Source of the DNA: Chromobacterium haemolyticum
GTDB taxonomy: Bacteria; Pseudomonadota; Gammaproteobacteria; Burkholderiales; Chromobacteriaceae
Direction: 5' to 3'
Length of the DNA stretch: 61,319 nucleotides
NCBI RefSeq assembly: GCF_002081825.1
Contig: NZ_MUKU01000030.1
Coordinates: 1 to 61,319, forward strand
In this document: in pieces, positions 47,045 through 58,144 of the stretch
How positions within the stretch are numbered: position 1 is the first letter of the stretch
How the letters are laid out: each line of letters begins with the position of its first letter
Program-made: the position numbers and the translations under genes
The notes under the pieces: model-generated
What the model saw: the letters and a program-made list of their open reading frames with translations, nothing else
Database searches by the model: none
Told to the model about the DNA's origin: nothing

Positions 47045-48298
47045 CTAACTGTCCGGGCTTCGCGCATCCCACTCTACCGGTGCCCACCGCGCCAGTTCGA
47101 TATAGCGAGACGGCGCCATCGGACGGTACAGACCAAAGCCCTGACCAGTCTCGCAGCCCATTTCCCGCAAAGCTTTGACGTGACGCGCGCTCTCCACTCC
47201 TTCGGCGATTACCTGCAGATTCAGCTCTTTGCCCAGCAGGATGGAAGAGCGGACGATTTCGTAATGTCGCGAGCTCTCCAGCATCGAAGCGACGAACAGT
47301 TGATCAAGCTTCAGGGACGAGAAAGGCATGGCGGACAACATCTTTAACGAAGAGATGCCGATGCCGTAGTCGTCGCAGGCAATGTCGAAGCCATTGGCGC
47401 GCAACTGGTTCAAGGCCACCATCAAATTGAGCCCGATTTCCGGCTCGATGTTTTCCGTCAGTTCGATCACCAGCAACGATCGGGCCAGCTTGGTCTTGTC
47501 CCAACGCATGGTGATCTCTCGCACAAGATTCGGCGACGCCAGGGTGGCCGCCGACGCGTTGATGGAAATCGGCAAGCGCACGCCCTGCTCGTTCAACGCT
47601 TGCTGAGTGGCGATCACGCCGCTTAGCACATGGAAGAACAGCAGCAAATCCAGGCCCAACTTGCTCACCACAGGCAGAAACACCGACGGGCGGATATTGC
47701 CCCGCGTCGGATGCATGCAACGCGCCAGCGCCTCCGCGCCAACCACCGCCCCATCGCGCAGGCGCACCTGCGGCTGCAAATCGATCGAGATATTGCCTTT
47801 GGAGCACAGGGCTTCAATCACCTCCTGCTCGCTAAAAGGCCGGGTTCCCAAACGCCCCGGCACGCCGTTGACCCGGACGGCTTCGGCCATCGCCTCCCTA
47901 GCCAACTCGACCTGACGCAGAAACAGCGCGCATTCGCCGTCATCCATGCTGGGATGCGTCACCCAGACATAGTTGAAACCGGCTTCGCGCGCCAGCCTGA
48001 CATGCGACTCCTGCAAGAGCTTGCCCGCCGCGCTCTGCCACAACAGCATCGGCGTGTCCGCCAACTCGCCGCGACGCACGCCGGCATGCACTTTGGCGAT
48101 CAGTTCGGCGCCGCCGCCGTCCGGCATCTGAATATCGCATACCAGCAAATCCACCGGCTCGCGCAGCAATTGCTGCTCCGCCTCGCGAATATGGCCGCAA
48201 TGACGAATATTGCGGATACCGGCCCGAAACAGCATGCGCTGAAAACGGTCATTGTCCCGCGAAGACCCGGACACCAGCATAACATTAAGATTTTCCAT
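47045..48298 (-). CDS. REC-EAL cyclic-di-GMP phosphodiesterase (RocR-like)
   Basis: This 417-residue protein has an N-terminal receiver-like domain with a retained phospho-acceptor position (Asp55, LLVCDIQMPDGG). The usual acidic pair is replaced by SGS at 10-12 and the switch lysine region reads VTHPS, so signalling may be atypical. The EAL domain (from about 155) has E189-A-L in GAEALARCMHP, SINASA, ELTEN, CDDYGIGISSLK, LKLDQLFV and EGVE, the residues expected of an active phosphodiesterase. The first gene of the three-gene locus, it ends 94 bases before the LuxR regulator. The trio mirrors Pseudomonas RocS1-RocA1-RocR (SadARS). Confidence 0.9.
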   Translation of the reverse strand: MENLNVMLVSGSSRDNDRFQRMLFRAGIRNIRHCGHIREAEQQLLREPVDLLVCDIQMPDGGGAELIAKVHAGVRRGELADTPMLLWQSAAGKLLQESHVRLAREAGFNYVWVTHPSMDDGECALFLRQVELAREAMAEAVRVNGVPGRLGTRPFSEQEVIEALCSKGNISIDLQPQVRLRDGAVVGAEALARCMHPTRGNIRPSVFLPVVSKLGLDLLLFFHVLSGVIATQQALNEQGVRLPISINASAATLASPNLVREITMRWDKTKLARSLLVIELTENIEPEIGLNLMVALNQLRANGFDIACDDYGIGISSLKMLSAMPFSSLKLDQLFVASMLESSRHYEIVRSSILLGKELNLQVIAEGVESARHVKALREMGCETGQGFGLYRPMAPSRYIELARWAPVEWDARSPDS

Positions 48299-48856
48299 GG
48301 ATTTCCTACCGTTTGGAATACTGACAGCTTAATATCCGCCACGCTCGCCTTGACGCGCCGTCATTTTAAGAATCCCAAAAAGCATATGATTTACAAGTTT
48401 AATTACGGCTCTGACTTAGCCAATTAACTCATGACAATGTGGCAGTCACATTGCCGGCAGCACCCATCCCAAGTCAATGAATCTCAAAGAATCATCCAAG
48501 GTTGCAAACCCCTGCCGGCAAAGCCCCGCGCCATAATGTCTTTGACATGGCAATGCAAGGTCCGTCTTTACCAAATAAGCCGCGCCGGCCGTGACTCACC
48601 GCACACATCATGCCTGCGTATTCATAGCCGTCGCTCCCGCGGCGGCGGCTCGCGTGTGAAATAAAACGGAATAACGCCGCTTTATTTAGGCTTTAAAACT
48701 CGATGATAAAAAAATATTTCATAATCAAATATAGGATTTATCTTAAAACACAACCCAGTACGCATAATTCTTTTTTAAATATATTATTAATATATGAATT
48801 AATAAACATTTAAAGATATAAATAACAACACCAACATTATTTCCGACAAGCAATAA
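48299..48856. other. Long intergenic region, AT-rich on its right half, no gene recognised
   Basis: The left part contains the promoter region of the REC-EAL gene. From about 48660 to 48850 the sequence is strongly AT-rich, with runs such as AAAAAAATATTT and TTAATATATGAATTAATAAA. No open frame in it has family-like sequence. It could be an H-NS-type silenced control region or leftover foreign DNA. Confidence 0.5.
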
Positions 48857-49072
48857 TCAATAGCGCATACGACCCAGGCCGCCAGACATGGCGATGCCGA
48901 GAATAGCGACAAGAAGGGAGAGCAAGACAAACAAAACCCCGCAGACCACTTGGACCAAGGCGCGCCGCCGCAGACGGTACAGATTGAACGACAAGAAGGG
49001 GTAGAGGGTTTTCAGCGGCTCTAAGCAGGGCAAGGCGACAAGAGCCGCCCGCTTGACGCGGAAACACGACAA
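48857..49072 (-). CDS. Hypothetical small membrane protein
   Basis: A 71-codon frame encodes a basic N-terminal part followed by a convincing membrane segment (VVCGVLFVLLSLLVAILGIA, about residues 42-61) and a short GGLGRMRY tail. There is no clear ribosome site and no family was recognised. The hydrophobic segment and its place beside an AT-rich region make a real gene possible, but chance is not excluded. Confidence 0.35.
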   Translation of the reverse strand: MSCFRVKRAALVALPCLEPLKTLYPFLSFNLYRLRRRALVQVVCGVLFVLLSLLVAILGIAMSGGLGRMRY

Positions 49073-49127
49073 AAGATTTCGCGCCGGTCACTCGACCGGC
49101 GCAGCAAGACACAAACTCGGCTGGCGA

Positions 49128-50138
49128 TCAGCCGCGTTTGTTGAGACGCAGGGTCAGGGTCAGTTCGCCTTCGCCGTCATTTTGCGACTGGATATTCTTC
49201 AAGGTAACGCCGCTGGGCAGCAACACGCTGATGCCATGGCCGACGCCATACTTGGACAAGGTTTTTTCCAACTGCCGCGCCATGCCCTTGGCCGGCAGTT
49301 TCGCCTCCTCGTCCAGCGCGAAACCATAGGACTCAGCGGCGGAACCCATGGCCTGATCCACCTGCTCGCGCGGAACGAACTTCTCGGCGGCGCTGGCCAG
49401 TTGCCTGGCCGACACGTCTTCCTCGCTGCTCACCAGGTTGAGGAACTCATCCTTGAAGCGCGCCTGTTGCAGCGGGTCTTCTATCTCCTCCGACAACTGC
49501 TCCACCACGCTGGCCATCATCTTGCTGCTGGACGCCTTGTCCGGCACCCGCATGGCTTTCAGGAAATCGTCCAGCCAGAACTTGGCCTCGCGGCTGAGCC
49601 GGTCCACCGCGTACACCGTGGGGCCATGCTCCAAAATCAACGCGCCCTTGTCTATCAAGCGCGGGTTGATGCCGGACGCGTGGCTGATGTCGAACACGTC
49701 GCCGGACTCCACTACTGTGAGAAAGTCATCGCGGATCTCGGATTTGAACACCCCCAGCGCGCGCAGCTCGCGGTCGCCGTCGTTGAGGCCGGAAAACAAG
49801 ATCACCAGCAGGTCGCCGGCATTGATGTTGGGATGCTGCGAACGCGCGTACAGATGCTTGGCGATGCGCTGGGACACCGCCAGGAAATCCAGCTCTCCGC
49901 GGAAAAACTGGCGAGTGAAATGGTAAATCTCGTTCAGATTAAGATCGGACTCGTGGAAAAACTGGTGTTGGCGCTTGTCCGACACAATGTTCTTCAAATA
50001 GCCGCCCAGCAACAGCGAGGACACTTCTTCGTCCACGGAGCTCGCCCGCTCGGACAGGCGCGCTCCCTCGCCGCGCGCGGCATTGCCCACCCGGTGCACC
50101 ACCAACCGCTCCACCCTGCATTCGCCAATCGCCAACAT
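49128..50138 (-). CDS. ndpA: Nucleoid-associated protein, NdpA/YejK family
   Basis: The 336-residue protein matches the YejK/NdpA (37-kD nucleoid-associated) family, with VERLVVHRVGNAARGEGARLS at the N-terminus, YHFTRQFFRGELDF and DLLVILFSGLNDGDRELRALGV in the middle (only short cores are quoted). It is a DNA-associated cytoplasmic protein of poorly known role. ATG 50138 has GGGAG upstream and gives the normal family length; the frame is open 20 codons further. Confidence 0.88.
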   Translation of the reverse strand: MLAIGECRVERLVVHRVGNAARGEGARLSERASSVDEEVSSLLLGGYLKNIVSDKRQHQFFHESDLNLNEIYHFTRQFFRGELDFLAVSQRIAKHLYARSQHPNINAGDLLVILFSGLNDGDRELRALGVFKSEIRDDFLTVVESGDVFDISHASGINPRLIDKGALILEHGPTVYAVDRLSREAKFWLDDFLKAMRVPDKASSSKMMASVVEQLSEEIEDPLQQARFKDEFLNLVSSEEDVSARQLASAAEKFVPREQVDQAMGSAAESYGFALDEEAKLPAKGMARQLEKTLSKYGVGHGISVLLPSGVTLKNIQSQNDGEGELTLTLRLNKRG

Positions 50139-50214
50139 TTCCGCGCTCCCGCCTAAAATCGAATGCGCGATTATTGCCACTGCGCCCTGGCTTGGCAACC
50201 GCGAAAACGGCCTG

Positions 50215-52364
<2,150 letters not shown>

Positions 52365-52377
52365 GCCGGAGACGCGC

Positions 52378-53217
52378 GTGAACCTGGAAAACATCAGCGC
52401 CAACAAATCGTTTGGCGGCTGGCACCGACAGTATCTGCATGATTCGGAGACGCTGGGCTGTCGGATGCGCTTCGCCGTCTACCTGCCGCCGCAAGCGGGG
52501 GCCAGCCGGCGCGTGCCGGTGCTGTACTGGCTGTCCGGCCTGACCTGCACCGACGAGAACTTCATGCAAAAGGCCGGCGCGCAACGCGTCGCCGCGGAAC
52601 TGGGACTGGCCATCGTCGCGCCGGACACCAGCCCGCGCGGCGCGGAAGCGGCGGACGACGAGGCTTTCGACCTGGGCCAGGGCGCCGGCTTCTACCTGAA
52701 CGCCACCCAGGCGCCGTGGGACCGTCATTACCGGATGTACGATTACGTCAGCCGGGAACTGCCGGCGCTGATCGAAGCCAACTTCCCCGTCACCGGGCTG
52801 CGCGCGGTGGCCGGCCACTCGATGGGCGGCCACGGCGCGCTGATCTGCGCGCTGAAACGACCGCAGGACTATGTCTCGGCATCGGCGTTCAGCCCCATCT
52901 GCCACCCGGTCAACGCGCCCTGGGGCCAAAAGGCCTTCGCCGCCTACTTGGGCGAAGACCGCGCCGCCTGGGAGAACTGGGACGCCAGCCTGTTGCTCAA
53001 ACACGCGCAGCGACAACTGCCGCTGCGCGTGGACATTGGCCTCGCCGACAGCTTTCTGGATGTGCAATTGCAGCCGGAGGCGCTGGAACGGGCGGCGCGG
53101 GACTGCGGCTACCCGCTGGAGCTGCACCGCCACGCCGAGTACGACCACAGCTATTACTTCGTCGCCAGCCTGATTGAGGAACAGCTGCGTTTCCACGCGC
53201 GCCACCTTGGCCTGTGA
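52378..53217 (+). CDS. fghA: S-formylglutathione hydrolase
   Basis: This 279-residue esterase-D family alpha/beta hydrolase has the nucleophile serine in GHSMGGHGALI and the signature YWLSGLTCTDENFMQKAG, with the late histidine in EYDHSYYF. It hydrolyses S-formylglutathione to formate and glutathione, completing the pathway begun by FrmA. The start codon is GTG at 52378, with GGAG upstream. A terminator follows. Confidence 0.95.
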   Translation: MNLENISANKSFGGWHRQYLHDSETLGCRMRFAVYLPPQAGASRRVPVLYWLSGLTCTDENFMQKAGAQRVAAELGLAIVAPDTSPRGAEAADDEAFDLGQGAGFYLNATQAPWDRHYRMYDYVSRELPALIEANFPVTGLRAVAGHSMGGHGALICALKRPQDYVSASAFSPICHPVNAPWGQKAFAAYLGEDRAAWENWDASLLLKHAQRQLPLRVDIGLADSFLDVQLQPEALERAARDCGYPLELHRHAEYDHSYYFVASLIEEQLRFHARHLGL

Positions 53218-53230
53218 GACGGCGGAACGC

Positions 53231-53259
53231 AAAAAAGCCAGGCATCGCCTGGCTTTTTT
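53231..53259. terminator. Bidirectional terminator for fghA and tRNA-Tyr
   Basis: AAAAAAGCCAGGC and GCCTGGCTTTTTT are exact inverted copies around three bases. The A and T runs provide U tracts on both strands, serving the convergent fghA and tRNA genes. Confidence 0.93.
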
Positions 53260-53267
53260 GTTGAATC

Positions 53268-53352
53268 TGGTGGAGGGAGAAGGATTCGAACCTTCGAAGG
53301 CAGAGCCGTCAGATTTACAGTCTGATCCCTTTGACCGCTCGGGAACCCCTCC
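53268..53352 (-). tRNA. tRNA-Tyr (GTA), CCA encoded
   Basis: The 85-nt class II tRNA has acceptor strands GGAGGGG and TCCCTCC, D-loop CCCGAGCGGTCAAAGGG, anticodon stem-loop CAGACTGTAAATCTG (anticodon GTA), a long variable arm, T-loop GGTTCGAATCC and a genomically encoded CCA. It has its own promoter and terminator. Confidence 0.97.
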
Positions 53353-53364
53353 AGAGAGAGGCGG

Positions 53365-53393
53365 ATAATATAGCCTCGCGCCGCCCACGTCAA
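53365..53393 (-). promoter_or_regulatory. Sigma70 promoter of tRNA-Tyr
   Basis: On the minus strand TTGACG (53393-53388) and TATTAT (53370-53365) are separated by exactly 17 bases; transcription would start just upstream of the tRNA 5' end at 53352. The next upstream sequence is a mobile element beginning at 53417. Confidence 0.85.
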
Positions 53394-53416
53394 TCACTGC
53401 CTAGCGAAAACCCTTA

Positions 53417-53781
53417 GAGCCTGTTCACGATCTTTCCGAGAGATGGCTCCAAGACATGGAATCCGCTGCGCGGATGATGATTTTCATTGCCGGGGCTGCC
53501 CGACGAGCAGGGAGGAGATATTTGCTTGGCCAAATATCCCCTCCACCCCCAAAGGCCACCCTGCAAGCCAGGCCTACGGCTTCCCGCCGGTTCCCGTCAG
53601 GTCCGAGGCGCGGCTGAACTCGCAGCGCGCTACCGTCGCGCGGCTCGAACAGGCAGCCGCTTAAGACCTCGGACCTGCCACCCGACGGCAGGCTTGAAGG
53701 GACCCGGGGCGCGTCGGATACGCTGCCTCCTGTGCAGAAAACCGTGTTTCAAAGCACAGACAAAAGATCGTAAACAGGTTC
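53417..53781 (+). mobile_element. 365-bp fold-back non-autonomous element with TTA target duplication
   Basis: The left end GAGCCTGTTCACGATCTTT equals the end of the IS5-family element at 61194; the right end AAGATCGTAAACAGGTTC is its inverted partner. TTA flanks both sides (53414-53416 and 53782-53784). The interior has no credible gene but is full of inverted repeats, including GGAGGAGATATTTG with CAAATATCCCCTCC (13 of 14 paired) and CAGGTCCGAGG with CCTCGGACCTG (perfect, 58 bases apart). Confidence 0.8.
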
Positions 53782-53784
53782 TTA

Positions 53785-53934
53785 GAACCTGTTTACGATC
53801 TGCTGCGCGCCGGCGGGATGGATAGATAAAGGGCGTTGAAACCGGCTTCGACATGCTCATGCACCGTATGACCACTCCACTCCTTAGCGGCAACGCCTTG
53901 TCTCGCCCTTGCTCGCGAGATCGTAAACAGGCTC
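53785..53934 (+). mobile_element. MITE copy 4 (150 bp)
   Basis: Ends GAACCTGTTTACGATCT and AGATCGTAAACAGGCTC are inverted, and TTA lies on both sides (53782-53784, 53935-53937). It shares the left TTA with the preceding 365-bp element, so the two stand back to back. The interior belongs to the 150-bp subfamily with copy 2. Nothing further is seen between 53938 and the collagenase start except its leader. Confidence 0.88.
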
Positions 53935-54069
53935 TTAGCCTGCTCCCCCGCGCCAGCCGCGGATTTGGCAAATCTGCGCGCGCGGACGCTCAAGCGCGCC
54001 AAGAAAGCCCGCTGTGCCATTGGCATGATCTCGCCATCAGGGACACGCCCTGACATACGGAGACAAGCC

Positions 54070-56319
54070 ATGCAGATCATTCCTCTCGCCGCGCTGAGCC
54101 TAAGCTTGGCCGCCGCCTTGCTGGCGCAGCCGGCGCTGGCCGCGCCCAAGCTGCAAAAAGCCCCCCACCAGGCGCAGGCCCGGCCGAAACAAGCGCCGCC
54201 GCCGCGACAATGGCAACAGCGTCCGCCAAGCGACGCGCAATCCCGCTACCGCTTGCCTGACGACCGCACCGTGATCGGCAAGCCCAAAAGCAAGCTGATC
54301 CGCCGCGCCGCCGTTGTGCAATGCCCGGACGTGAAAGCCATGGCCGGCTACAGCGGCGCGGCCCTGGCCAACTACCTGGCCGGCCTGCCCGACTACACCT
54401 GCACCTACGGCCTATTCTCCCTGGACAGCAAACTGGCCGCCACGCTCTACAGCGCGGCCAACCTCAACGCCGTCGCCGGACGCTTCGCCCAAGAGGCCGC
54501 GGCGTACAACGCCGGCTCCATGGCCCTGGTCAACCTCACCCTCTACCTGCGCGCCGGCTATTACCTGGCCAGCGGTGGCGCCCTGCCGGCGCTGGACCCC
54601 AATCTGCTCTCCGTGCTGCGCCCCGGCATCAAACAACTGGCCGACGGCAACGCACTATTCTCCGCCAACGCCCAGGCCTCCACGACCGCCGGCGAGGTGA
54701 TGAAGCTGATCACCAATATGGCGGACGAGGCTTACTACCTGCCCAGCATGCGCGCCATCGTGCAACGCTACACTAATAGCGCCGGCCAGCCCAACGCCGC
54801 CCAGGCCCTGCGCGAAACCACCGCCAGCCAGGGCTTCACCGGCGCGCTGACCGTGTTCTTCTACGCCCACGGCCGCGCCAACGCCGCGCCGCTGTTGCAG
54901 AATGACGGCAGCTACTCGGCGGCGCTGACCCGCTTCGCCCTGGCCAACAAGAGCGCCCTGCTCGGCACCGAAAGCGCCTTCCAGCTGGGCGACGCCACCC
55001 GCGAAGGGCTGCGCTTCATGCAATACCCGGCGCTGAAGCCCGCGATCAAACCCCAGGTCCAGGCCATTCTCTCCGGCAGCAGCATGACCGGCAACGACAA
55101 CGAGCTGTGGCTGGCCGCCGCCGAAGCGGTGAAGTATTACGACGCCGCCAGCTGCGCCGATTACGGCACCTGCGACTTCGAAACCCGGCTCGCCGACGCC
55201 ATCCTGGTCAATCGCTACACCTGCAGCGCCAGCATCCGCATCCGCTCCCAGGAAATGACCCTGGACCAGCTGCAGTCCTCCTGCGCGCTGCTGCAAAAAG
55301 AGGAGTCCTACTTCCACCAGATGCTGCAAACCCGCAAGCAGCCGGTGGCCAACGACAACAACACCTCGCTGGAAGTGGTGGTGTTCAACGATTACAACAA
55401 CTACGCCAAATACGCCTCCATCATCTACGGCATCAGCACCGACAACGGCGGCATGTATCTGGAAGGCGACCCGGCCGCGGCCGGCAACCAAGCGCGCTTC
55501 ATCGCTCACGAAGCCTCTTGGCTGCGCCCCACCTTCAAGGTCTGGAACCTGGAACACGAATACATCCACTATCTGGACGGCCGCTTCGACATGTACGGCG
55601 ATTTCGGCGCCAGCACCCGCCTGCCCACGGTATGGTGGATAGAAGGGCTGGCCGAATACCTGTCGCTGGGCAACGTCAACCAGCCGGCCATAGACGCCGC
55701 CCGCAGCGGCAACTACACGCTGAGCCAGATCTTCGGCAACACCTACGGCATGACGGACTACGTCACCCGCGCCTACCGCTGGGGCTATATGGCCACCCGC
55801 TTCATGATGGAACGCCACCGCGGCGATGTGGACGGCTTCCTCGCCCGCTTCCGCAGCGGCGATTACAACGGCTATCTCAATCAGATCCAGCAGATAGGCG
55901 CCCGCTACGACGCCGAATTCTCCAACTGGGCACAAAGCGCCACCACCGCAGGCCAACCGCCGCTGCCGTCGGACACCGGCCTGCCGCCGTGCAAGGAAGC
56001 CTCTCCCAGCTACCTGGGCAAGAACTGCTCCATCGGCGGTCTCTCCGCCTCCGCTTCCGGCGCGGCCTACGCCACCATCCTGCTGCCGGCCGGCGCGCGC
56101 AACCTCAAGCTGTGGACCAGCGGCGGCAGCGGCGACGTCGATCTCTACGTGGCGCTGGACCGCTACCCAACGCCCGGCAATTACGACTACGCGTCCGCCG
56201 CGACCGGCAACGAGGAAAGCGTGGCCATCGCCGCGCCGCAAGCCGGCCGCTGGTACTACCTGACGCTGCAGGCGCGCCAACCCTTCGCCAACGTCACGGT
56301 CAGCGCCAGCTACGATTAA
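54070..56319 (+). CDS. Secreted microbial collagenase (peptidase family M9)
   Basis: This 749-residue protein has a signal peptide (ALSLSLAAALLAQPALA) and a basic, Pro/Gln-rich propeptide-like stretch. An N-terminal activator-type region (about 90-400) precedes the metalloprotease domain with HEYIH (His496-Glu497-His500), YLDGRFDMYGDF and the third-ligand helix WWIEGLAEYLS. The C-terminus (about 650-749) is a pre-peptidase (PPC) domain (GDVDLYVALDRYP, WYYLTLQA) that often aids secretion or collagen binding. It resembles Vibrio-type ColA enzymes that cut native collagen and may act in tissue or cuticle breakdown. It is monocistronic, next to a MITE cluster. ATG 54070 starts the signal peptide. 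Confidence 0.92.
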   Translation: MQIIPLAALSLSLAAALLAQPALAAPKLQKAPHQAQARPKQAPPPRQWQQRPPSDAQSRYRLPDDRTVIGKPKSKLIRRAAVVQCPDVKAMAGYSGAALANYLAGLPDYTCTYGLFSLDSKLAATLYSAANLNAVAGRFAQEAAAYNAGSMALVNLTLYLRAGYYLASGGALPALDPNLLSVLRPGIKQLADGNALFSANAQASTTAGEVMKLITNMADEAYYLPSMRAIVQRYTNSAGQPNAAQALRETTASQGFTGALTVFFYAHGRANAAPLLQNDGSYSAALTRFALANKSALLGTESAFQLGDATREGLRFMQYPALKPAIKPQVQAILSGSSMTGNDNELWLAAAEAVKYYDAASCADYGTCDFETRLADAILVNRYTCSASIRIRSQEMTLDQLQSSCALLQKEESYFHQMLQTRKQPVANDNNTSLEVVVFNDYNNYAKYASIIYGISTDNGGMYLEGDPAAAGNQARFIAHEASWLRPTFKVWNLEHEYIHYLDGRFDMYGDFGASTRLPTVWWIEGLAEYLSLGNVNQPAIDAARSGNYTLSQIFGNTYGMTDYVTRAYRWGYMATRFMMERHRGDVDGFLARFRSGDYNGYLNQIQQIGARYDAEFSNWAQSATTAGQPPLPSDTGLPPCKEASPSYLGKNCSIGGLSASASGAAYATILLPAGARNLKLWTSGGSGDVDLYVALDRYPTPGNYDYASAATGNEESVAIAAPQAGRWYYLTLQARQPFANVTVSASYD

Positions 56320-56528
56320 GACCTGGTTCAAACCCTGGCGCCAAGCACGTCAACCCAAGCCGCCGCGGCCCGTCCGCGGCGGACTTGCAAAACGGGTTGA
56401 ATTAATGCATTTTGTTCTCAAACAATGATTAATGAATGACATGAAGATTAAATAGCCCGGTCCGCCGTCGGCGCCGGCTGTTTCTTTGGAGCTCAACACA
56501 CCGTAAACCGCTTATAAGGCCGCCCGCC

Positions 56529-57311
56529 ATGTCCATGCCGCCGCAACGCCCCTACATCGTCAGCGACCTGAACGCCATGCAGGCGATGGCCGTCTTGTTC
56601 GATCAGTTGCCCGACGTGGTGTTCGCGGTCAAAGACCTGGACAGCCGCTATCTGGCCTTGAGCGAGGGTTGCGTAGGCCGTTGCGCGCTGCGCAACAAAT
56701 GGCAGGCGGAAGGATTGACCGCGCACGAGTTGTTTCCCAACGCCATGGCCAACCGCTACCGCAGCCAGGATCTGCAAGTTTTCTCGGAGCGCCGGCCGGT
56801 GCGCAACCGGCTGGACCTCACCATCTACCACGACCGCGCACCCGGCTGGTGCCTGACCAACAAACAATCGCTGCACGCCCCTGACGGACGCTTGATCGGA
56901 TTGGTCTGCATTTCCAAGGATCTGACCGAACTGACTCGAGAGAAGCTGCTGGACGAACGCTTCGCCGCCTGCGTCGACCACATCCAGACCCATTACGACC
57001 GCCCCTTGCACCTGGAGGAATTGTGCGATCTGTCCGGCCTCAGCATCGGCCAGATGGACCGGCGCATGAAGCGGGTGTTCCAGGCCAGCGTAGGCGAATT
57101 CATCCGCCGCACCCGGATGGAAGCCGCCTGCCACGCCATCCAGCACAGCGGCCGGCCGCTGGCCGACATCGCCGCCAGCTGCGGCTTTTCCGATCAAAGC
57201 GCGCTAACCCGGCTGTGCCGGCAGATGTTCGGCCTCAGCCCGCGCCAATTGCGGCTGCGAACGCCACCCGCCTCGGCGACCATGGGCGAGGCCTGGGCGG
57301 CCAGCCCCTGA
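56529..57311 (+). CDS. PAS-domain AraC-family transcriptional regulator
   Basis: This is a 260-residue regulator with an N-terminal PAS-type sensor (about 18-135: LPDVVFAVKDLDSRYLALSE, WCLTNKQSLHAPDGRLIGLV) and a C-terminal AraC double HTH (about 155-245: HLEELCDLSGLSIGQMDRRM, ADIAASCGFSDQSALTRLCR). The PAS-AraC pairing suggests sensing of a small ligand or redox cue. It lies 209 bases after the collagenase on the same strand and could regulate it; that is inference. Confidence 0.9.
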   Translation: MSMPPQRPYIVSDLNAMQAMAVLFDQLPDVVFAVKDLDSRYLALSEGCVGRCALRNKWQAEGLTAHELFPNAMANRYRSQDLQVFSERRPVRNRLDLTIYHDRAPGWCLTNKQSLHAPDGRLIGLVCISKDLTELTREKLLDERFAACVDHIQTHYDRPLHLEELCDLSGLSIGQMDRRMKRVFQASVGEFIRRTRMEAACHAIQHSGRPLADIAASCGFSDQSALTRLCRQMFGLSPRQLRLRTPPASATMGEAWAASP

Positions 57312-57348
57312 CCAGGCCGTAACGCGGCTGACTGTGCACGGGTTCTCA

Positions 57349-57488
57349 GAGCCTGTTTACGATCTCGCGAGCTAAGGCGAGACAAGGAGAAAACGAGCGA
57401 AAAAGCGGAATGTACACGTGGCACATGAACATTTTGAGCTCGGTTTCAACGCCGTATCGCCGACGCGCAGCAGATCGTAAACAGGTTC
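57349..57488 (-). mobile_element. MITE copy 5 (140 bp, reverse orientation) with TCA duplication
   Basis: Ends GAGCCTGTTTACGATCTCGC and AGATCGTAAACAGGTTC, with TCA at both flanks (57346-57348 and 57489-57491). The right TCA is the stop codon (TGA, minus strand) of the tetR gene, so the element abuts that stop exactly. The interior is the reverse complement of copy 3. Confidence 0.9.
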
Positions 57489-58106
57489 TCAAGCCCCGCC
57501 CCGCCAGGCCGGCACCGTAGCCAGGCTCAGCCAGGCTCCGCGCAAAATGCGCTCGCAAGCCGCGAACGGCGCCTTGCCGCCGTCCATCATCCCGTACATG
57601 CCTTCGAACAGACGCACCAGGAACTCGGCGGCGATGCCCACCTCGATGTCCTGCGGCAGCTCTCCCTGGGCGATGGCGCGTCTCAGCTGCCGGCGCACAT
57701 AATGCATGGTGGCGCGATCCATCAGCTCGCGGCGGCGCAGGATGCCGCGGTTTTCCTCATTGCGCTCGCACTTGTGATACAGAAACTCCGTCACCCGCTG
57801 CGCCGGACCAGGCTCGTGGAACTGGCGCAGATAATACATGCCCACCGCCACCAGGGTTTCGCCCGCCGACGCCTGCTCCGCCGGGAAGCGCAACGCGTCC
57901 AGTTCGAACACGCGGTCCACCATGGCCCGGCACACCTCCATCTTATTGTCGTAGTGGCCATAGACCGCGCCGCGCGACACGCCGGCAGCATCGGCGATCT
58001 GCGCCATCGTGGCGTTGGCCACGCCTTGCAGCAGAAACACCCGCTCCGCGCCGTCCAGGATCGCCTCCCGGGTTTTTTGCGATTCTTCCTTGGTTTTCCT
58101 GGCCAT
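57489..58106 (-). CDS. TetR-family regulator (AcrR/TtgR-like)
   Basis: This is a 205-residue TetR protein with an N-terminal HTH (ATMAQIADAAGVSRGAVYGHYDNK, core within residues 32-55) and MARKTKEESQKTREAILDGAE-type start, as in AcrR and TtgR repressors of drug pumps. It is divergent from a MATE exporter 296 bases away, with a 30-bp palindrome in between, and probably represses it and itself. Its TGA stop forms part of the target duplication of a MITE. Confidence 0.9.
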   Translation of the reverse strand: MARKTKEESQKTREAILDGAERVFLLQGVANATMAQIADAAGVSRGAVYGHYDNKMEVCRAMVDRVFELDALRFPAEQASAGETLVAVGMYYLRQFHEPGPAQRVTEFLYHKCERNEENRGILRRRELMDRATMHYVRRQLRRAIAQGELPQDIEVGIAAEFLVRLFEGMYGMMDGGKAPFAACERILRGAWLSLATVPAWRGGA

Positions 58107-58144
58107 ATCCGCCTCTGAACTTTTCCCCAGATGCTACCTCAAAG

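Noticed and set aside
48431-48664. 77-codon frame upstream of the REC-EAL gene
   Set aside because: No ribosome site or recognisable features; it lies in the leader region of the divergent gene.
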